The translations under genes were made by a program, and so were the position numbers. Below the pieces are notes generated by a model, which saw only the letters and a list, made by a program, of their open reading frames with translations, was not told where the DNA came from and searched no databases. Positions 7,491 through 18,443 of a stretch of DNA of 64,000 nt are shown here, one piece after another (the stretch's first letter is position 1; every line of letters starts with the position of its first letter). Origin of the DNA: Candidatus Bipolaricaulota bacterium (lineage in GTDB: Bacteria > Bipolaricaulota > Bipolaricaulia > UBA7950 > UBA9294); contig JANQEA010000083.1 in the NCBI GenBank assembly GCA_028278555.1, positions 27,885 through 91,884 on the forward strand, written 5' to 3'.

Positions 7491-7718
7491 CCCCTCCCTT
7501 CATCGGTGGAAACTTTCTGGGACGATAGCTTCACATTGCCGAGAATGAATGAACGGCTTAAGCGTAGCCGCGCGTGCGGAGGAATCCATGGAGGTAAGCA
7601 GAAAGTAAGATGGAAGAAACATGGAAGGGCCGTCGAGCGGCCCGATCCTCCGTGCTGAACGCGGTTCTGCTTCGCGCTGAGTCGCGAAAAGCGCTACACT
7701 CGGAGCCGAGGAGGGACC
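7491..7718. other. Divergent intergenic region
   Basis: 228 nt between the ribbon-helix-helix gene and the PKD lipoprotein. It holds a GGGCCG-TCGAG-CGGCCC hairpin at about 7626-7642 and a -10-like TACACT near 7693 for the plus-strand gene. No operator for the ribbon-helix-helix protein could be picked with confidence. Confidence 0.3.
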
Positions 7719-8783
7719 ATGAAAGCGTGGCGAGTGATGATGATTCTGGCGCTCTTCGGGGTCCTCGGGGCGACGAGTGGCTGTCTGTTCTTCGCGCGGC
7801 CCGAGGCCGTGATCGACCTTTCGCCGTCGGCCGGGGTTGTCCCGCTGACGATCTCGTTTGCCGGTGGCGAATCGAGCGGTGCGGGAGGGATCGACACGTA
7901 CCGCTGGACGTTCGGGACGGGGGAGGAGTCGTTCGAGTCGAGTGGGACGTACACGTACGATCACGCCGGTCGGTACACCCTCTCGCTGACGGTGCGCGAC
8001 GCGGCCGGAGAGACAGCGACGGCATCGGTCGAGATCGTCGTCGAACCCGCGTTCTGGATCTGCGACGAGAATCTCGCACGGATCTACAAGCTCGATCCGA
8101 ATGGAGCGGTTCTGAAGGAGATCGCTTCGCCCATCTCCGAGCCGAGGGGGATCGCGGTGGCCGAGGTGGCGGGGCAGAAGTGGCTGTACGTCGCCTGCTA
8201 CGGAGGAGGGAATCAGCGTCTCCTTCGGATCGACCCGACCTCCGGCGCTGTTTCGGATGAGTCCACGGCACCGGCTCAGGATCCGCTCTACCTTGCGTTC
8301 GGAGCGAAAGAACCTCGGAGGCTCTGGCACCTCGACGGGCTCAGTCGGAGGATCTACGGACTGAATCCCGAGACCGCGCAGGTCCACGATTCGTTCGGGA
8401 CGAACTACTTCCGAGCGACGCAACAGGTTGGCAACGAGGTCTTCCTGCAGTCGCCGCAGGGTCTCGGCTGGGAGGCGGGAACCGAAGGAGCCGGCCGCCT
8501 TTGGTATCTGGAGGGTGAGACGGGGCTGCTCTATGCGATCGAGATCGATCCGCCGATCGACATCTTCGAGGGAGTGCAGCTTGAGATCGATCGAGTGCCG
8601 ATCCCGGTCGATGTCTCGGTCTTTCCGGTTGCGGGGCTCGATGCCTACGATGGATACCTCTGGCTCGTTGCGCGCGATGCGCATGCGCTCGTCCAGATCG
8701 ATCCGGCGACCGGCCTGCCGACGGGAGAGCAGATCGCCGGGTTCCCGGGTGCGAACACCTCGGGGCTGGCGATCGAACAGTGA
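7719..8783 (+). CDS. PKD-domain lipoprotein with beta-propeller-like C-terminus
   Basis: 354 aa. A lipoprotein signal (hydrophobic stretch then ATSGC, Cys22) is followed by a PKD domain (about 30-110: AVIDLSPSAGVVPLTISF, YRWTFGTG, YDHAGRYTLSLTV). Residues 115-354 have repeats of the NHL/SMP-30-like type, such as ICDENLARIYKLDP, EPRGIAVAE, LWHLDGLSRRIYGLNP and LVQIDPATGLPTG. It is probably anchored on the cell surface. It lies 54 nt before the amidohydrolase on the same strand. Confidence 0.75.
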   Translation: MKAWRVMMILALFGVLGATSGCLFFARPEAVIDLSPSAGVVPLTISFAGGESSGAGGIDTYRWTFGTGEESFESSGTYTYDHAGRYTLSLTVRDAAGETATASVEIVVEPAFWICDENLARIYKLDPNGAVLKEIASPISEPRGIAVAEVAGQKWLYVACYGGGNQRLLRIDPTSGAVSDESTAPAQDPLYLAFGAKEPRRLWHLDGLSRRIYGLNPETAQVHDSFGTNYFRATQQVGNEVFLQSPQGLGWEAGTEGAGRLWYLEGETGLLYAIEIDPPIDIFEGVQLEIDRVPIPVDVSVFPVAGLDAYDGYLWLVARDAHALVQIDPATGLPTGEQIAGFPGANTSGLAIEQ

Positions 8784-8837
8784 ACGCCGGATGACCGACC
8801 GGGCGCCAGCACGCGAAGACGGAAGGAGATCCTCAAG

Positions 8838-10352
8838 ATGACACGCGCGACGACCCTGCTTCTCAACGGAACGATCTACGATCACCCCGAAGCCGATTCG
8901 CTGGCGATCACCGGTGACCGGATCGGTGCGATCGGGCGGAGCGAGGCGATCCTCGCACATTTCGGAGACGATGCGCCGAAGTACGATCTGGGCGGCCGAG
9001 CAGTCCTGCCCGCGTTCATCGATGCGCACATCCACCTGATGCACACGGGACTCGTCGAGAGCGGATGGCGGATCGATCTGGCGAACCGAACCCGCGAAGA
9101 AACGATCGAGGAGCTCCATGAGGCGGCTCGGATCCGTGGGGCCGGAGAGTGGGTCGTCGGCTACGGCTGGGATGAGCGCGATTGGACGGAACGCCGTTAC
9201 CTCAGCCGCGCCGAGCTCGATCGGGCGTTGCCCGACAACCCCGTTTTGGCGATCCGACTCGATGGGCATCTGCTGACCGCCAATGCGCGAGCCCTCGCGC
9301 TTCTTCCTGCTTCGGCGCCGACCAGGTTGGTCGATCGCGAAGCGGGTCTCCTCCGTGAAGGAGCGGTCACTGCGACGCTCGATCAGATCCTCCCCGACCG
9401 GGAAGCAGGGGCCGAGGCCCTCGACGCGGCGGCCCGCCTCTGTCATCGCTTGGGCATCGCATCGGTCCACACGATGTCGCGACTCCGGAACGTGCCGGAC
9501 CTGATGAACCGGCGGGCGGAGCGGCGTCTTCGCGTGACGATCTGCCCGGACGTCGCGTCGTTCGGCAAGGTCGAAGCGGTCGGTCTGACGACTGGGTACG
9601 GCGATTCGTGGCTCCGGTTCGGCGGGATCAAAATCTTCGCCGACGGTTCGATTGGGGCTCAGAACGCCGCGGTCTCCGAGCCGTTCTGCGGTGGAGGTCG
9701 GGGTGAGCTGAACCATGAGGCCGCCGAGATGGTCTCGATGATCCGCGAGGCCGAATCCGCCGGCTGGCAGACGGTGATCCACGCGATCGGCGATCGTGCG
9801 ATCGAGCAGGTCCTCGACGCGCACGAGACCGTCGGGACCGATCGCGAGTACCGGCATCGGATCGAGCACTTCGAGCTGCCGAACGATGGTCAGATCGAAC
9901 GGACCGCGAAGCTCGGCCTCGGCGTCAGCATGCAGCCGAACTTCACCGGCAACTGGTCGGGTCCCGGGAGTCTCTACGTCGAACGGCTCGGCGAGGAGCG
10001 AGACCGCCGGAGCAACCCGCTGCGGCGGATCGTCGATTCGGGGCTCCCGTTGGCGTTCGGCTCCGACGGGATGCCGATCTCCCCGCTGTACGGGTTGCAC
10101 TGGGCGGTCAATCCATCGTATCCGGACCAGCGGCTGACGATCTGCGAGGCGATCGCTCGGTACACCGCCGGAGGGGCCTGGTTCGGGTTCGAAGAAAAAG
10201 CCAAAGGACGGATCGAACCGGGGATGCTCGCCGACCTCGTCGTCCTCGATAGGGATCCGATCGACGACCCTACGCGGATCGTCGATCGGACCGTAGAGAT
10301 GACGTTCGTCGGCGGGGAGCTCGTGTACCGCACGCTGGAGGGGTCGGGCTAG
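8838..10352 (+). CDS. Amidohydrolase family 3 (YtcJ-like) metal-dependent hydrolase
   Basis: 504 aa. Metal motif DAHIHL near 61, FADGSIGAQNA near 268, the VIHAIGDRA segment near 313, HRIEHFELP, and a late GSDGMPISP together identify the YtcJ/Nfda group. These enzymes hydrolyse N-substituted amides or cyclic amides; the substrate here is unknown. The start ATG has AAGGAGAT 8-12 nt upstream. The C-terminus (RIEPGMLADLVVLDRDP) is the usual small beta domain. The long opposite-strand frame across this gene is a shadow. Confidence 0.85.
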   Translation: MTRATTLLLNGTIYDHPEADSLAITGDRIGAIGRSEAILAHFGDDAPKYDLGGRAVLPAFIDAHIHLMHTGLVESGWRIDLANRTREETIEELHEAARIRGAGEWVVGYGWDERDWTERRYLSRAELDRALPDNPVLAIRLDGHLLTANARALALLPASAPTRLVDREAGLLREGAVTATLDQILPDREAGAEALDAAARLCHRLGIASVHTMSRLRNVPDLMNRRAERRLRVTICPDVASFGKVEAVGLTTGYGDSWLRFGGIKIFADGSIGAQNAAVSEPFCGGGRGELNHEAAEMVSMIREAESAGWQTVIHAIGDRAIEQVLDAHETVGTDREYRHRIEHFELPNDGQIERTAKLGLGVSMQPNFTGNWSGPGSLYVERLGEERDRRSNPLRRIVDSGLPLAFGSDGMPISPLYGLHWAVNPSYPDQRLTICEAIARYTAGGAWFGFEEKAKGRIEPGMLADLVVLDRDPIDDPTRIVDRTVEMTFVGGELVYRTLEGSG

Positions 10353-10439
10353 CCCCGCAGGACTGGAGAATGGAGCATGATGGGCCTTCCCGCATGCGAC
10401 GGAAGCGATCCGATCGAGCCGCCGCATCCGTCACGATGG

Positions 10440-12263
<1,824 letters not shown>

Positions 12264-12328
12264 AACCCCTCCCTTCGGCCTTACAGTGTGTGAGTGTATC
12301 TCACAGAAATCCGGAGACCAACCCGGTG

Positions 12329-12357
12329 TTGGCCGCCCTTTCTTCACTCGTTATAAT
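12329..12357 (+). promoter_or_regulatory. Sigma-70-type promoter for the bifunctional nuclease gene
   Basis: TTGGCC at 12329-12334 and TATAAT at 12352-12357 are separated by 17 nt. The start codon of the next gene is 38 nt downstream. Confidence 0.6.
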
Positions 12358-12394
12358 GCGGACCCGAGGGGTTCTCTCGAGAAGGAGGACCGCA

Positions 12395-12895
12395 ATGCGC
12401 GAGGTCGTCATCAAGGCACTCTTGGTCGACCCATCAGACAACACACCCGTCGTTCTTCTGAGAGATCTGGTCACTCGGAAGGCGCTCCCGATTTGGATCG
12501 GCGGCGCGGAGGCGATCTCGATTGCGTTCGGTCTCCAGAGTGAGGAATTCCCTCGCCCGCTGACGCACGTGTTGATGAACCAGATGATCGGTGAATTGGA
12601 GGCGAGGGTGGAGAAGGTCGTCATCAAGTCGGTCCAGGACGGGACGTACTTCGCATCGATCTTCCTCCGCGATGTTCACGAGGAAGTCCTCGAGTTCGAT
12701 GCGCGCGCGTCGGACTCCCTTGCGCTTTCGCTCCGATCGGGCTGTCCGGTCTTCATCTCGGACGAGGTCTTCAAGACGGCGGCGATCGAATCGCCGTTCG
12801 CCGATGAGGACGAGTTCCAGGAGTTCGTCGAAGAGGATCTCGACCTGAGCGAATTCAAGAAGCGGAACGAGCTGCGCCACACGCAAGAGGATTAG
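12395..12895 (+). CDS. Bifunctional nuclease family protein (DUF151)
   Basis: 166 aa. The family core is present: VVLLRDLVTRKALPIWIGG, EAISIAFGL, PRPLTHVLM and FDARASDSLALSLRSGCPVF. A homologous plant/bacterial protein has been reported to have RNase and DNase activity; the role in bacteria is unclear. AAGGAGG lies 6 nt upstream of the ATG. The C-terminal 30 residues are acidic. It is convergent with the LolA-like gene, only 4 nt away. Confidence 0.85.
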   Translation: MREVVIKALLVDPSDNTPVVLLRDLVTRKALPIWIGGAEAISIAFGLQSEEFPRPLTHVLMNQMIGELEARVEKVVIKSVQDGTYFASIFLRDVHEEVLEFDARASDSLALSLRSGCPVFISDEVFKTAAIESPFADEDEFQEFVEEDLDLSEFKKRNELRHTQED

Positions 12896-12899
12896 TTGG

Positions 12900-13799
12900 T
12901 CAGCCCCGGATCGTCTCGACACCGCGGGTGGGGAGGTTGAGGATCTCCTCTTCGGTCAGTCCCTGATCGAGTTCGACCCGCTCCACGAAGAGGGTTGTCT
13001 CCCGCGTGCCATCCTCGAAGACGACGATCTTCCGGATCAGAAACGTGCTTCGCTCGACCCAGATCATCCGGATCAGTTCGTCCGACCTGACATCCCTGAC
13101 CTCGAGGATGTAGCTTCCTCCGATCGCTCCACTGGTTCCGAGGCCCGTGAATTGGCCCCAGCTTGCCATCGAGTAGGTCTCGTTCGTTTCCGTGCTGGGG
13201 CAAAACGAGAACGTGATCGGGCAGCCGTATGAAGAGAGAGAGGACGCGAAGTGGAGATCGGTAATCCGCTGCGAGGAGAACGTGGCATTGAGCGCGACGG
13301 GCGATTGGAACAGGTCGAGCGTGAACCCGGGCACATCCTGGACGACCTCGATGCGGACCCGGCCGGCCGACCAATCCGCTTTCAGGTCTGATAGATCGAG
13401 GCTTCCTAGCCCGACGACCGCGAGCGGCACGCCGACCCATCGCTTGATCACGACGAGGTTCTCCTGAGGGAGGTAGTGCGAGAGTTGGTCGTTCTGTACG
13501 ACGAATCGCTCGTCCTTGAGGTTGTCCGGCCGGAGGTATCGGACGGAGAGCGCCGGAATCGGACCGCTGAGATAGCGGACGACCATCCGAATCGGATCGC
13601 TCGGCGTGCGAGCCTTCGTGATTTCGAGGACGGCTTCCAGATCGGTGATCCGGGAGAAGGCGTTCTCGATCCTCCAGATCAGCCCCGCGACCTCGGTCGG
13701 GGGATGCTCGTCGAGTAGATATTGATCGATCGTTGCGACGGTCACGATGAGTGCTACGAAGGCTCCAATCGCAAAGATCAGGAGATTTTGACTGTTCAT
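12900..13799 (-). CDS. LolA-like exported protein
   Basis: 299 aa. An N-terminal transmembrane or signal segment (LLIFAIGAFVALIVTVATI) is followed by a beta-rich domain. The pattern is like outer-membrane lipoprotein-sorting proteins: a helix (VAGLIWRIENAFSRITDLEAVLEITKA), short strands, and the late IRMIWVERSTFLIRKIVVFEDG seen in LolA/RseB folds. The assignment rests on pattern only. The ATG lies 8 nt after a perfect TATAAT, so the message appears leaderless; it shares its promoter region with pgk. Confidence 0.55.
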   Translation of the reverse strand: MNSQNLLIFAIGAFVALIVTVATIDQYLLDEHPPTEVAGLIWRIENAFSRITDLEAVLEITKARTPSDPIRMVVRYLSGPIPALSVRYLRPDNLKDERFVVQNDQLSHYLPQENLVVIKRWVGVPLAVVGLGSLDLSDLKADWSAGRVRIEVVQDVPGFTLDLFQSPVALNATFSSQRITDLHFASSLSSYGCPITFSFCPSTETNETYSMASWGQFTGLGTSGAIGGSYILEVRDVRSDELIRMIWVERSTFLIRKIVVFEDGTRETTLFVERVELDQGLTEEEILNLPTRGVETIRG

Positions 13800-13836
13800 C
13801 GAATCGCATTATAATCCGCAACAGAAGGGCATTCAA
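13788..13836. promoter_or_regulatory. Overlapping divergent promoters (LolA-like gene and pgk)
   Basis: The palindrome ATTATAAT at 13808-13815 gives a -10 box on both strands. Plus strand: TTGACT (13788-13793), 16 nt, TATAAT (13810-13815), toward pgk. Minus strand: TTGAAT (complement of 13831-13836), 17 nt, TATAAT (13813-13808), toward 13799. Only one polymerase could occupy the site at a time. Confidence 0.75.
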
Positions 13837-13881
13837 TTGCGCTAGCGTCTCGGGCGGGAAGCGGAGAGGGAGGAAGCGTCG

Positions 13882-15057
13882 ATGGAACTGCGCGGAGTCG
13901 AGCTGGCGTCTGTTGAAGGAAGAACGGTCGTCGTTCGGGTCGACTTCAATGTGCCGCTGTCGGGGAAGCGGGTTGCCGATGACACGCGGATCCGTGCCTC
14001 CCTGCCGACGCTCCATCACTTGCTCGAGGGTGGCGCGAAGGTCGTCTTGCTCTCGCACCTCGGGCGCCCCGAAGGGCATGTCGTCGACGAGCTTCGTCTC
14101 GCACCGGTCGCGCTCCGACTGGCCGAGCTTCTCGATCGCCCGGTCCGCCAGCTCGACGACTGCATCGGGGAGGCGGTCACGGCAACCGTCGGGAGTGGGA
14201 ATCCTGGAGAGGTCTTCCTGCTGGAGAACGTCCGCTTCCACCGTGAGGAGACGACGAACGAATCGGGGTTCGCGCGGGAGCTGGCCCGGCTCGGCGAAAT
14301 CTACGTCAACGACGCGTTCGCCACTGTCCATCGCGCCCACGCCTCGACGGTCGGGATTGCCGATCATCTTCCCGCATACGCCGGTTACCTGATGAAACGG
14401 GAGATCGTCGCCTTGTCGGCCGTCGAGCGGCCGGAGCGCCCCTACGTGGCGATCATCGGGGGCAGGAAAGCGCGGAGCAAGCTCGGAGCGCTCCGCGACC
14501 TAATTCCGCGAGTCGATGAGATCTTGATCGGCGGAGGCGTCGCGCTGACGGTGCTCGCTGCCGAAGGGGCCTGCGTCGGGGATTCGGAGGTCGACGAGGA
14601 GCTGTTCGAGGAGATCCGCTCCATTCGGGCCACGGCCGACCGCGAGAAGACGCGGATCCACCTCCCGGAGGATCTCGTCATCGGCGCCGATCTCTCAGCA
14701 GAAGGGGAGACCCGGATCAGCGATGCACGCGCGATCCCGGCCGGCTGGCAGGGATTCGACATCGGTCCGAGAACGATCGAACGGTTCGCCGATCGGATCC
14801 GTGCGGCGCAAACGCTCGTCTGGGCCGGACCGCTCGGTGCGTTCGAGATCGAACGATTCTCGACCGGCACCCGCCAAATCGGCGAGGTGGTGGCCGATTC
14901 GGATGTCTACAGCGTGATCGGGGGAGGAGAGACGGGGGAAGCGATCGGTCGGTTCGGATGGGCCGATCGTGTGTCGTACATCTCAACCGGCGGCGGAGCC
15001 TGTCTTGCGTTCCTCCGCGGGAAGCAGCTTCCGGCGCTGGAAGCGCTCCGCATGTAG
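13882..15057 (+). CDS. pgk: Phosphoglycerate kinase
   Basis: 391 aa. It transfers phosphate between 1,3-bisphosphoglycerate and ADP in glycolysis. Family motifs: RVDFNVPL near 20, SHLGRPEG near 59, ENVRFHREET near 115, VNDAFATVHRAHAST near 140, the STGGGACLAFL segment near 370. Several normally invariant positions differ: the WNGP motif reads WAGP, GGAKV.DK reads GGRKARSK (both lysines kept), and the nucleotide-binding Asp of GGGD is Glu (GGGETGEA). The enzyme could still be active. It has its own promoter. Confidence 0.9.
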   Translation: MELRGVELASVEGRTVVVRVDFNVPLSGKRVADDTRIRASLPTLHHLLEGGAKVVLLSHLGRPEGHVVDELRLAPVALRLAELLDRPVRQLDDCIGEAVTATVGSGNPGEVFLLENVRFHREETTNESGFARELARLGEIYVNDAFATVHRAHASTVGIADHLPAYAGYLMKREIVALSAVERPERPYVAIIGGRKARSKLGALRDLIPRVDEILIGGGVALTVLAAEGACVGDSEVDEELFEEIRSIRATADREKTRIHLPEDLVIGADLSAEGETRISDARAIPAGWQGFDIGPRTIERFADRIRAAQTLVWAGPLGAFEIERFSTGTRQIGEVVADSDVYSVIGGGETGEAIGRFGWADRVSYISTGGGACLAFLRGKQLPALEALRM

Positions 15058-15059
15058 CG

Positions 15060-15088
15060 TTGTTGGCCCGTTTTGACGCTGCTATAAT
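15060..15088 (+). promoter_or_regulatory. Promoter for tRNA-Gly
   Basis: TTGTTG at 15060-15065, 17 nt, and a perfect TATAAT at 15083-15088. The tRNA 5' end is 12 nt further on. A TTGACG inside the spacer is too close to the -10 box to serve. Confidence 0.6.
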
Positions 15089-15100
15089 GGATTGGTCTCT

Positions 15101-15172
15101 GCGGGCATAGCTCAGTGGTAGAGCATCAGCTTCCCAAGCTGAGGGTCGCGGGTTCGAATCCCGTTGCCCGCT
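15101..15172 (+). tRNA. tRNA-Gly (anticodon CCC)
   Basis: The cloverleaf is complete over 72 nt: acceptor GCGGGCA/TGCCCGC, D arm GCTC/GAGC, anticodon stem CAGCT/AGCTG with loop TCCCA and anticodon CCC, T loop TTCGAAT, discriminator T. CCA is not encoded. It is followed 48 nt later by the UDG gene. Confidence 0.95.
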
Positions 15173-15219
15173 TTCGTGTCGCACTTCTTCTTGCGCAGCC
15201 GATGGATGGGGAATCTCCG

Positions 15220-15828
15220 ATGAACGCTTCGTCTGAAGCTGGGCTGACAATCGAGACCCTTCGCCCCCGCGTCCTCTCGTGCACGCGCTGCCCGCTTCAC
15301 GAAACGAGGTCGAATGTCGTCTTCGGCGAGGGAGACGAGCATGCGACCGTCCTGTTTGTCGGCGAGGGGCCGGGGGAAGTGGAGGATCAGACGGGGCGGC
15401 CGTTCGTCGGGCCGGCCGGCCAGAAGCTCGATGAGGTCCTCGCTTCGGTCGACATCGCGCGGGAGAGCGTCTTCATCACCAACATCGTCAAGTGTCGCCC
15501 GCCGGGGAATCGCGTCCCGACGAAACCGGAGATGGAGGTCTGTTCTCCGTATCTCGAAGCCCAGATTGCGCTGATCCAGCCGGCACTGATCGTGACGCTC
15601 GGGAACACGTCGACGCAGTGGCTCCTCCCCGACGCGCCCGGGATCACGAAATCCCACGGAACGTTCTATGCGTGGCGCGGCAGGATTCTGCTCTACCCGA
15701 TGTACCACCCGAGTTATCTTCTCCGCAACCCGTCGAGGGCCAAGGGGAGTCCGAAGTACCAGACGTGGGAGGACATTCAGAAGGTGAGGAAGTGGCTCGA
15801 TGAGTACAGCGCCGTTGCAGACGCATGA
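15220..15828 (+). CDS. Family-4 uracil-DNA glycosylase (4Fe-4S)
   Basis: 202 aa. It removes uracil from DNA. Iron-sulfur ligands are seen as SCTRCPL near 16 and VKCRPPGNR with a later VCSPYL; the active-site segment is GEGPGEVEDQTGRPFVGPAG, and YPMYHPSYLLRNP is the late conserved block. The start is placed at the ATG of MNASSEAG, after GGGGA; upstream ATGs overlap or approach the tRNA. The stop lies 29 nt inside the next gene. Confidence 0.9.
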   Translation: MNASSEAGLTIETLRPRVLSCTRCPLHETRSNVVFGEGDEHATVLFVGEGPGEVEDQTGRPFVGPAGQKLDEVLASVDIARESVFITNIVKCRPPGNRVPTKPEMEVCSPYLEAQIALIQPALIVTLGNTSTQWLLPDAPGITKSHGTFYAWRGRILLYPMYHPSYLLRNPSRAKGSPKYQTWEDIQKVRKWLDEYSAVADA

Positions 15829-16276
15829 AGAACAGGTTGCCTTCGTTCAGGAAGCGATCGAGCGAGCGAACGAGCTGCGAAAGCAGAAGGAGTTCAAAGA
15901 AGCGATCTCGCTCCTCGTCGAGGCGCTGCAGTACGGGATCGACAAGGCGACCCTCTACTACCGTCTTGGGAACGTCTACTTCGACGGGGGCGACCTGAGC
16001 CGCGCGGAGTACGCCTACAACCGGGCGCTCGAAGTCGAACCGAAACACGTCAACGCAATGCATAACCTCGCGGTCGTCTACAAGCGGCAGAAGAAGATCT
16101 CACTCTACGTGAAGACCTACAAGAAGTCTCAGCGGATGGCGCTTCTCCGCCCGAAGAATCCGAACCTCTCGGCGGGACAGAAACGACAGATCCGCGGCCT
16201 CAGTCTGAGGGTTATTGTCTGGATTGTGGTCGGGTTCGGCCTCGTGACTCTGCTGATCTGGCTGTTCGGCCGGTAG
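15800..16276 (+). CDS. TPR protein with C-terminal membrane anchor
   Basis: 158 aa. About two TPR units (residues 10-110; ANELRKQKEFKEAISLLVEAL, ATLYYRLGNVYFDGGDLSRAEYAYNRALEVEP, NAMHNLAVVYKRQKK) are followed by a basic linker and one transmembrane helix (VIVWIVVGFGLVTLLIWLF) at the very end. It is probably a tail-anchored scaffold facing the cytoplasm. It overlaps the UDG gene by 29 nt. The partner is unknown. Confidence 0.75.
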   Translation: MSTAPLQTHEEQVAFVQEAIERANELRKQKEFKEAISLLVEALQYGIDKATLYYRLGNVYFDGGDLSRAEYAYNRALEVEPKHVNAMHNLAVVYKRQKKISLYVKTYKKSQRMALLRPKNPNLSAGQKRQIRGLSLRVIVWIVVGFGLVTLLIWLFGR

Positions 16277-16303
16277 CGAGGAATCGCCGATCCAATAAGG
16301 CGT

Positions 16304-16332
16304 TTGACGGCATCCTAGCGATCCCTTATAGT
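16304..16332 (+). promoter_or_regulatory. Promoter for infB operon
   Basis: TTGACG at 16304-16309 and TATAGT at 16327-16332, spacing 17 nt. The TTG start of infB is 48 nt downstream. Confidence 0.75.
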
Positions 16333-16379
16333 CTCGACCGCGTTTGCATTGGACCGAAAAAACGAAGCGAGGACAACGG

Positions 16380-18152
16380 TTGGCCAAGAAGAGAATCTAT
16401 GAGATTGCCAAAGAGCTCGGTATATCAAGCAAGGAACTGATTGCTAAGCTCGACGAGATGGGGATGCCCGGTCTGAAGGCGGCGAACTCCGTCGACGAGG
16501 AAGAGTACACCCTGATCCTCCAGCTTCACCGAGACGAGGGGGAAGCGCCGGATCAGGAACTCCCCGCGGATGCGGCGGACGGATCGTCGGAGCAAGCTGT
16601 CTCCGTCGATGCGACGAAGGCGGAAGCCCCGAAGAAGCGGGATCGCCGGACGGATGGGGTCCCGCGACCGCCGATCGTCTCCGTTCTTGGCCACATCGAT
16701 CACGGGAAGACGACCCTCCTCGATGCGATCCGCAAGTCGCACCTCGCCGGCAGAGAGGCGGGCGGGATCACGCAGGGAATCGCCGCGTATCAGGCCGAGC
16801 TGCACGGGCAGCGGATCACGTTCATCGACACGCCGGGACACAAGGCATTTTCCGGAATGCGTGCACGAGGAGCGCATGTGACGGACATTGCGATCCTCGT
16901 CGTCGCGGCCGACGACAGCATCATGGCTCAGACGGTCGAGGCGATCGATCACATCCACGCTGCCGGAGTGCCAATGATCGTGGCGATCAACAAGATCGAT
17001 CGACCGAATGCCAACGTAGACAAGGTCATGAACGACCTCGCCCAGCGAGGGATGACCGCCGAAACCTGGGGGGGAGACACGATCACGGTCGAGATCTCGG
17101 CCCTCCAAGGGGAGAACATCGAGGAGCTTCTCGAGATGATCCTTCTCGTCTCCGAGATGGAGGATCTGCGGGCCGATCCGAACGGCCCGGTCGAAGCGGT
17201 GATCATCGAGAGCCATCTCTCGAGCGGTCGCGGCGCGGTGGCATCCGCCGTGGTTCGAGACGGCACCCTGCGAGAGAAGGATTGGGTCGTCGCCGGTTCG
17301 ACCTGCGGGCGAATCAAGGCGCTTCTCGATGAAGGTGGGAAACGCATCAGCGAAGTGGCCCCCGGGATGGCGGCGGAGATTCTCGGATTCAGCGACGTTC
17401 CCGAGGTCGGGAGCGCCATTGCGGTGGCGAAAAGCCAGTCGGAAGCGCGCAAGGTCGCGCAGCAATGCGAGCGGGCGGAGAAGCAACAGGTCGTCGAGCG
17501 GCCGCGAAGTTTCGATGACTTCTTCGCACAGGCAGAGGAGACGGCGAAGCTCCGCCTCGTCCTGAAGGCGAGTTCGACCGGTGCACTCGAGGCGGCGCGG
17601 CGGGAGATCGAGGCGATCGACGTCGGTGATGTCGATCTCGAGATTCTCCATGCAGGAGTCGGCGTGATCTCCGAGAGCGACATCCTCCTGGCATCGCCAG
17701 TCGCCGAGGAGTGCCTGATCGTCGGGTTCGGCGTCAAGGCGGATGCGAAGGCGGCGAAGGTCGCCGATCGGGCGAAGGTTGCAGTCTTCACCTATGACGT
17801 GATCTACGATTTGGTGGAGGAAGTCGAGGGCGCGTTGAAGCGTCGGCTCGCCCCCGAGTTCACCGAGTCGCAGATCGGCATCGTCGAAGTGCGCGATCTG
17901 TTCAAGGTGCCGAGCGGGGTTGTCGCCGGCTGCTATGTCGCTGATGGGCGAGTCACCCGCCGGGCGCACGTCCGCGTGGTGCGAAACGATGAGGAGATCC
18001 ACGTCGGAGAGATCGCGTCCCTTCGCCGCTTCGAGGACGACGTGCGTGAAGTTCAAGCCGGCCGGGAATGCGGGCTGCGAATTCGGGACTTCGACGGCGT
18101 TGAGGTCGGCGATCGCCTCGAGGTCTTCGAGATGGAAGAGGTCGTCCGCTAG
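16380..18152 (+). CDS. infB: Translation initiation factor IF-2 (compact form)
   Basis: 590 aa. It is the GTPase that brings initiator tRNA to the 30S subunit. I use the TTG at 16380 ([16 protein letters not shown]), which starts as the IF2 N-terminal helix does and has GAGG upstream; an in-frame ATG at 16344 lacks a site. G1 GHIDHGKT is at 104-111, with DTPGH, NKID and [11 protein letters not shown]. Only 103 residues precede the G domain, far fewer than in E. coli. Domains II to IV follow in full. DUF503, rbfA and a membrane gene follow in the same operon. Confidence 0.95.
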   Translation: MAKKRIYEIAKELGISSKELIAKLDEMGMPGLKAANSVDEEEYTLILQLHRDEGEAPDQELPADAADGSSEQAVSVDATKAEAPKKRDRRTDGVPRPPIVSVLGHIDHGKTTLLDAIRKSHLAGREAGGITQGIAAYQAELHGQRITFIDTPGHKAFSGMRARGAHVTDIAILVVAADDSIMAQTVEAIDHIHAAGVPMIVAINKIDRPNANVDKVMNDLAQRGMTAETWGGDTITVEISALQGENIEELLEMILLVSEMEDLRADPNGPVEAVIIESHLSSGRGAVASAVVRDGTLREKDWVVAGSTCGRIKALLDEGGKRISEVAPGMAAEILGFSDVPEVGSAIAVAKSQSEARKVAQQCERAEKQQVVERPRSFDDFFAQAEETAKLRLVLKASSTGALEAARREIEAIDVGDVDLEILHAGVGVISESDILLASPVAEECLIVGFGVKADAKAAKVADRAKVAVFTYDVIYDLVEEVEGALKRRLAPEFTESQIGIVEVRDLFKVPSGVVAGCYVADGRVTRRAHVRVVRNDEEIHVGEIASLRRFEDDVREVQAGRECGLRIRDFDGVEVGDRLEVFEMEEVVR

Positions 18153-18158
18153 CCGGCG

Positions 18159-18443
18159 ATGAACGTCGGATTGGCGACCTTGAAGTTCCGTCTCTACGCG
18201 ATTGATTCGATCAAAGAGAAGCGGTCGATCGTCAAGCGTCTCCTTGCGGACGTGCAGCGTCGCGGCCCGGCGTTCGCCGCCTGCGAGATGGACGACCAGG
18301 ACGATCTACGGCGACTGACCCTCTGCGTCGCGCATCTGTCGAACGACCCCCGCTACACCGAATCGGTCCTCGCGCGACTCGGGATCGAGTTCGAACGTGG
18401 GGATGGATTCGAGTTGGCCGAATCGAGGATCGAGTTCCTGTGA
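18159..18443 (+). CDS. DUF503 family protein
   Basis: 94 aa, the usual length. The start MNVGLATLKFRL and the helix SIKEKRSIVKRLLADVQRR are characteristic; the last segment has a beta alternation ending in SRIEFL. The position between infB and rbfA is conserved in several phyla, suggesting a link with ribosome assembly, but no function is established. It begins 6 nt after infB and its stop overlaps the rbfA start. Confidence 0.8.
   Translation: MNVGLATLKFRLYAIDSIKEKRSIVKRLLADVQRRGPAFAACEMDDQDDLRRLTLCVAHLSNDPRYTESVLARLGIEFERGDGFELAESRIEFL

Noticed and set aside
7500..10427. A 975-codon open frame on the minus strand
   Set aside because: It is antisense to the PKD lipoprotein and the amidohydrolase, both with clear families, signals and ribosome sites. 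High GC makes long antisense frames common; the peptide is Arg/Asp-rich with no domain.
12264..12300. glmS ribozyme
   Set aside because: Less than 90 nt separates glmS from the divergent promoter and the needed core was not seen.
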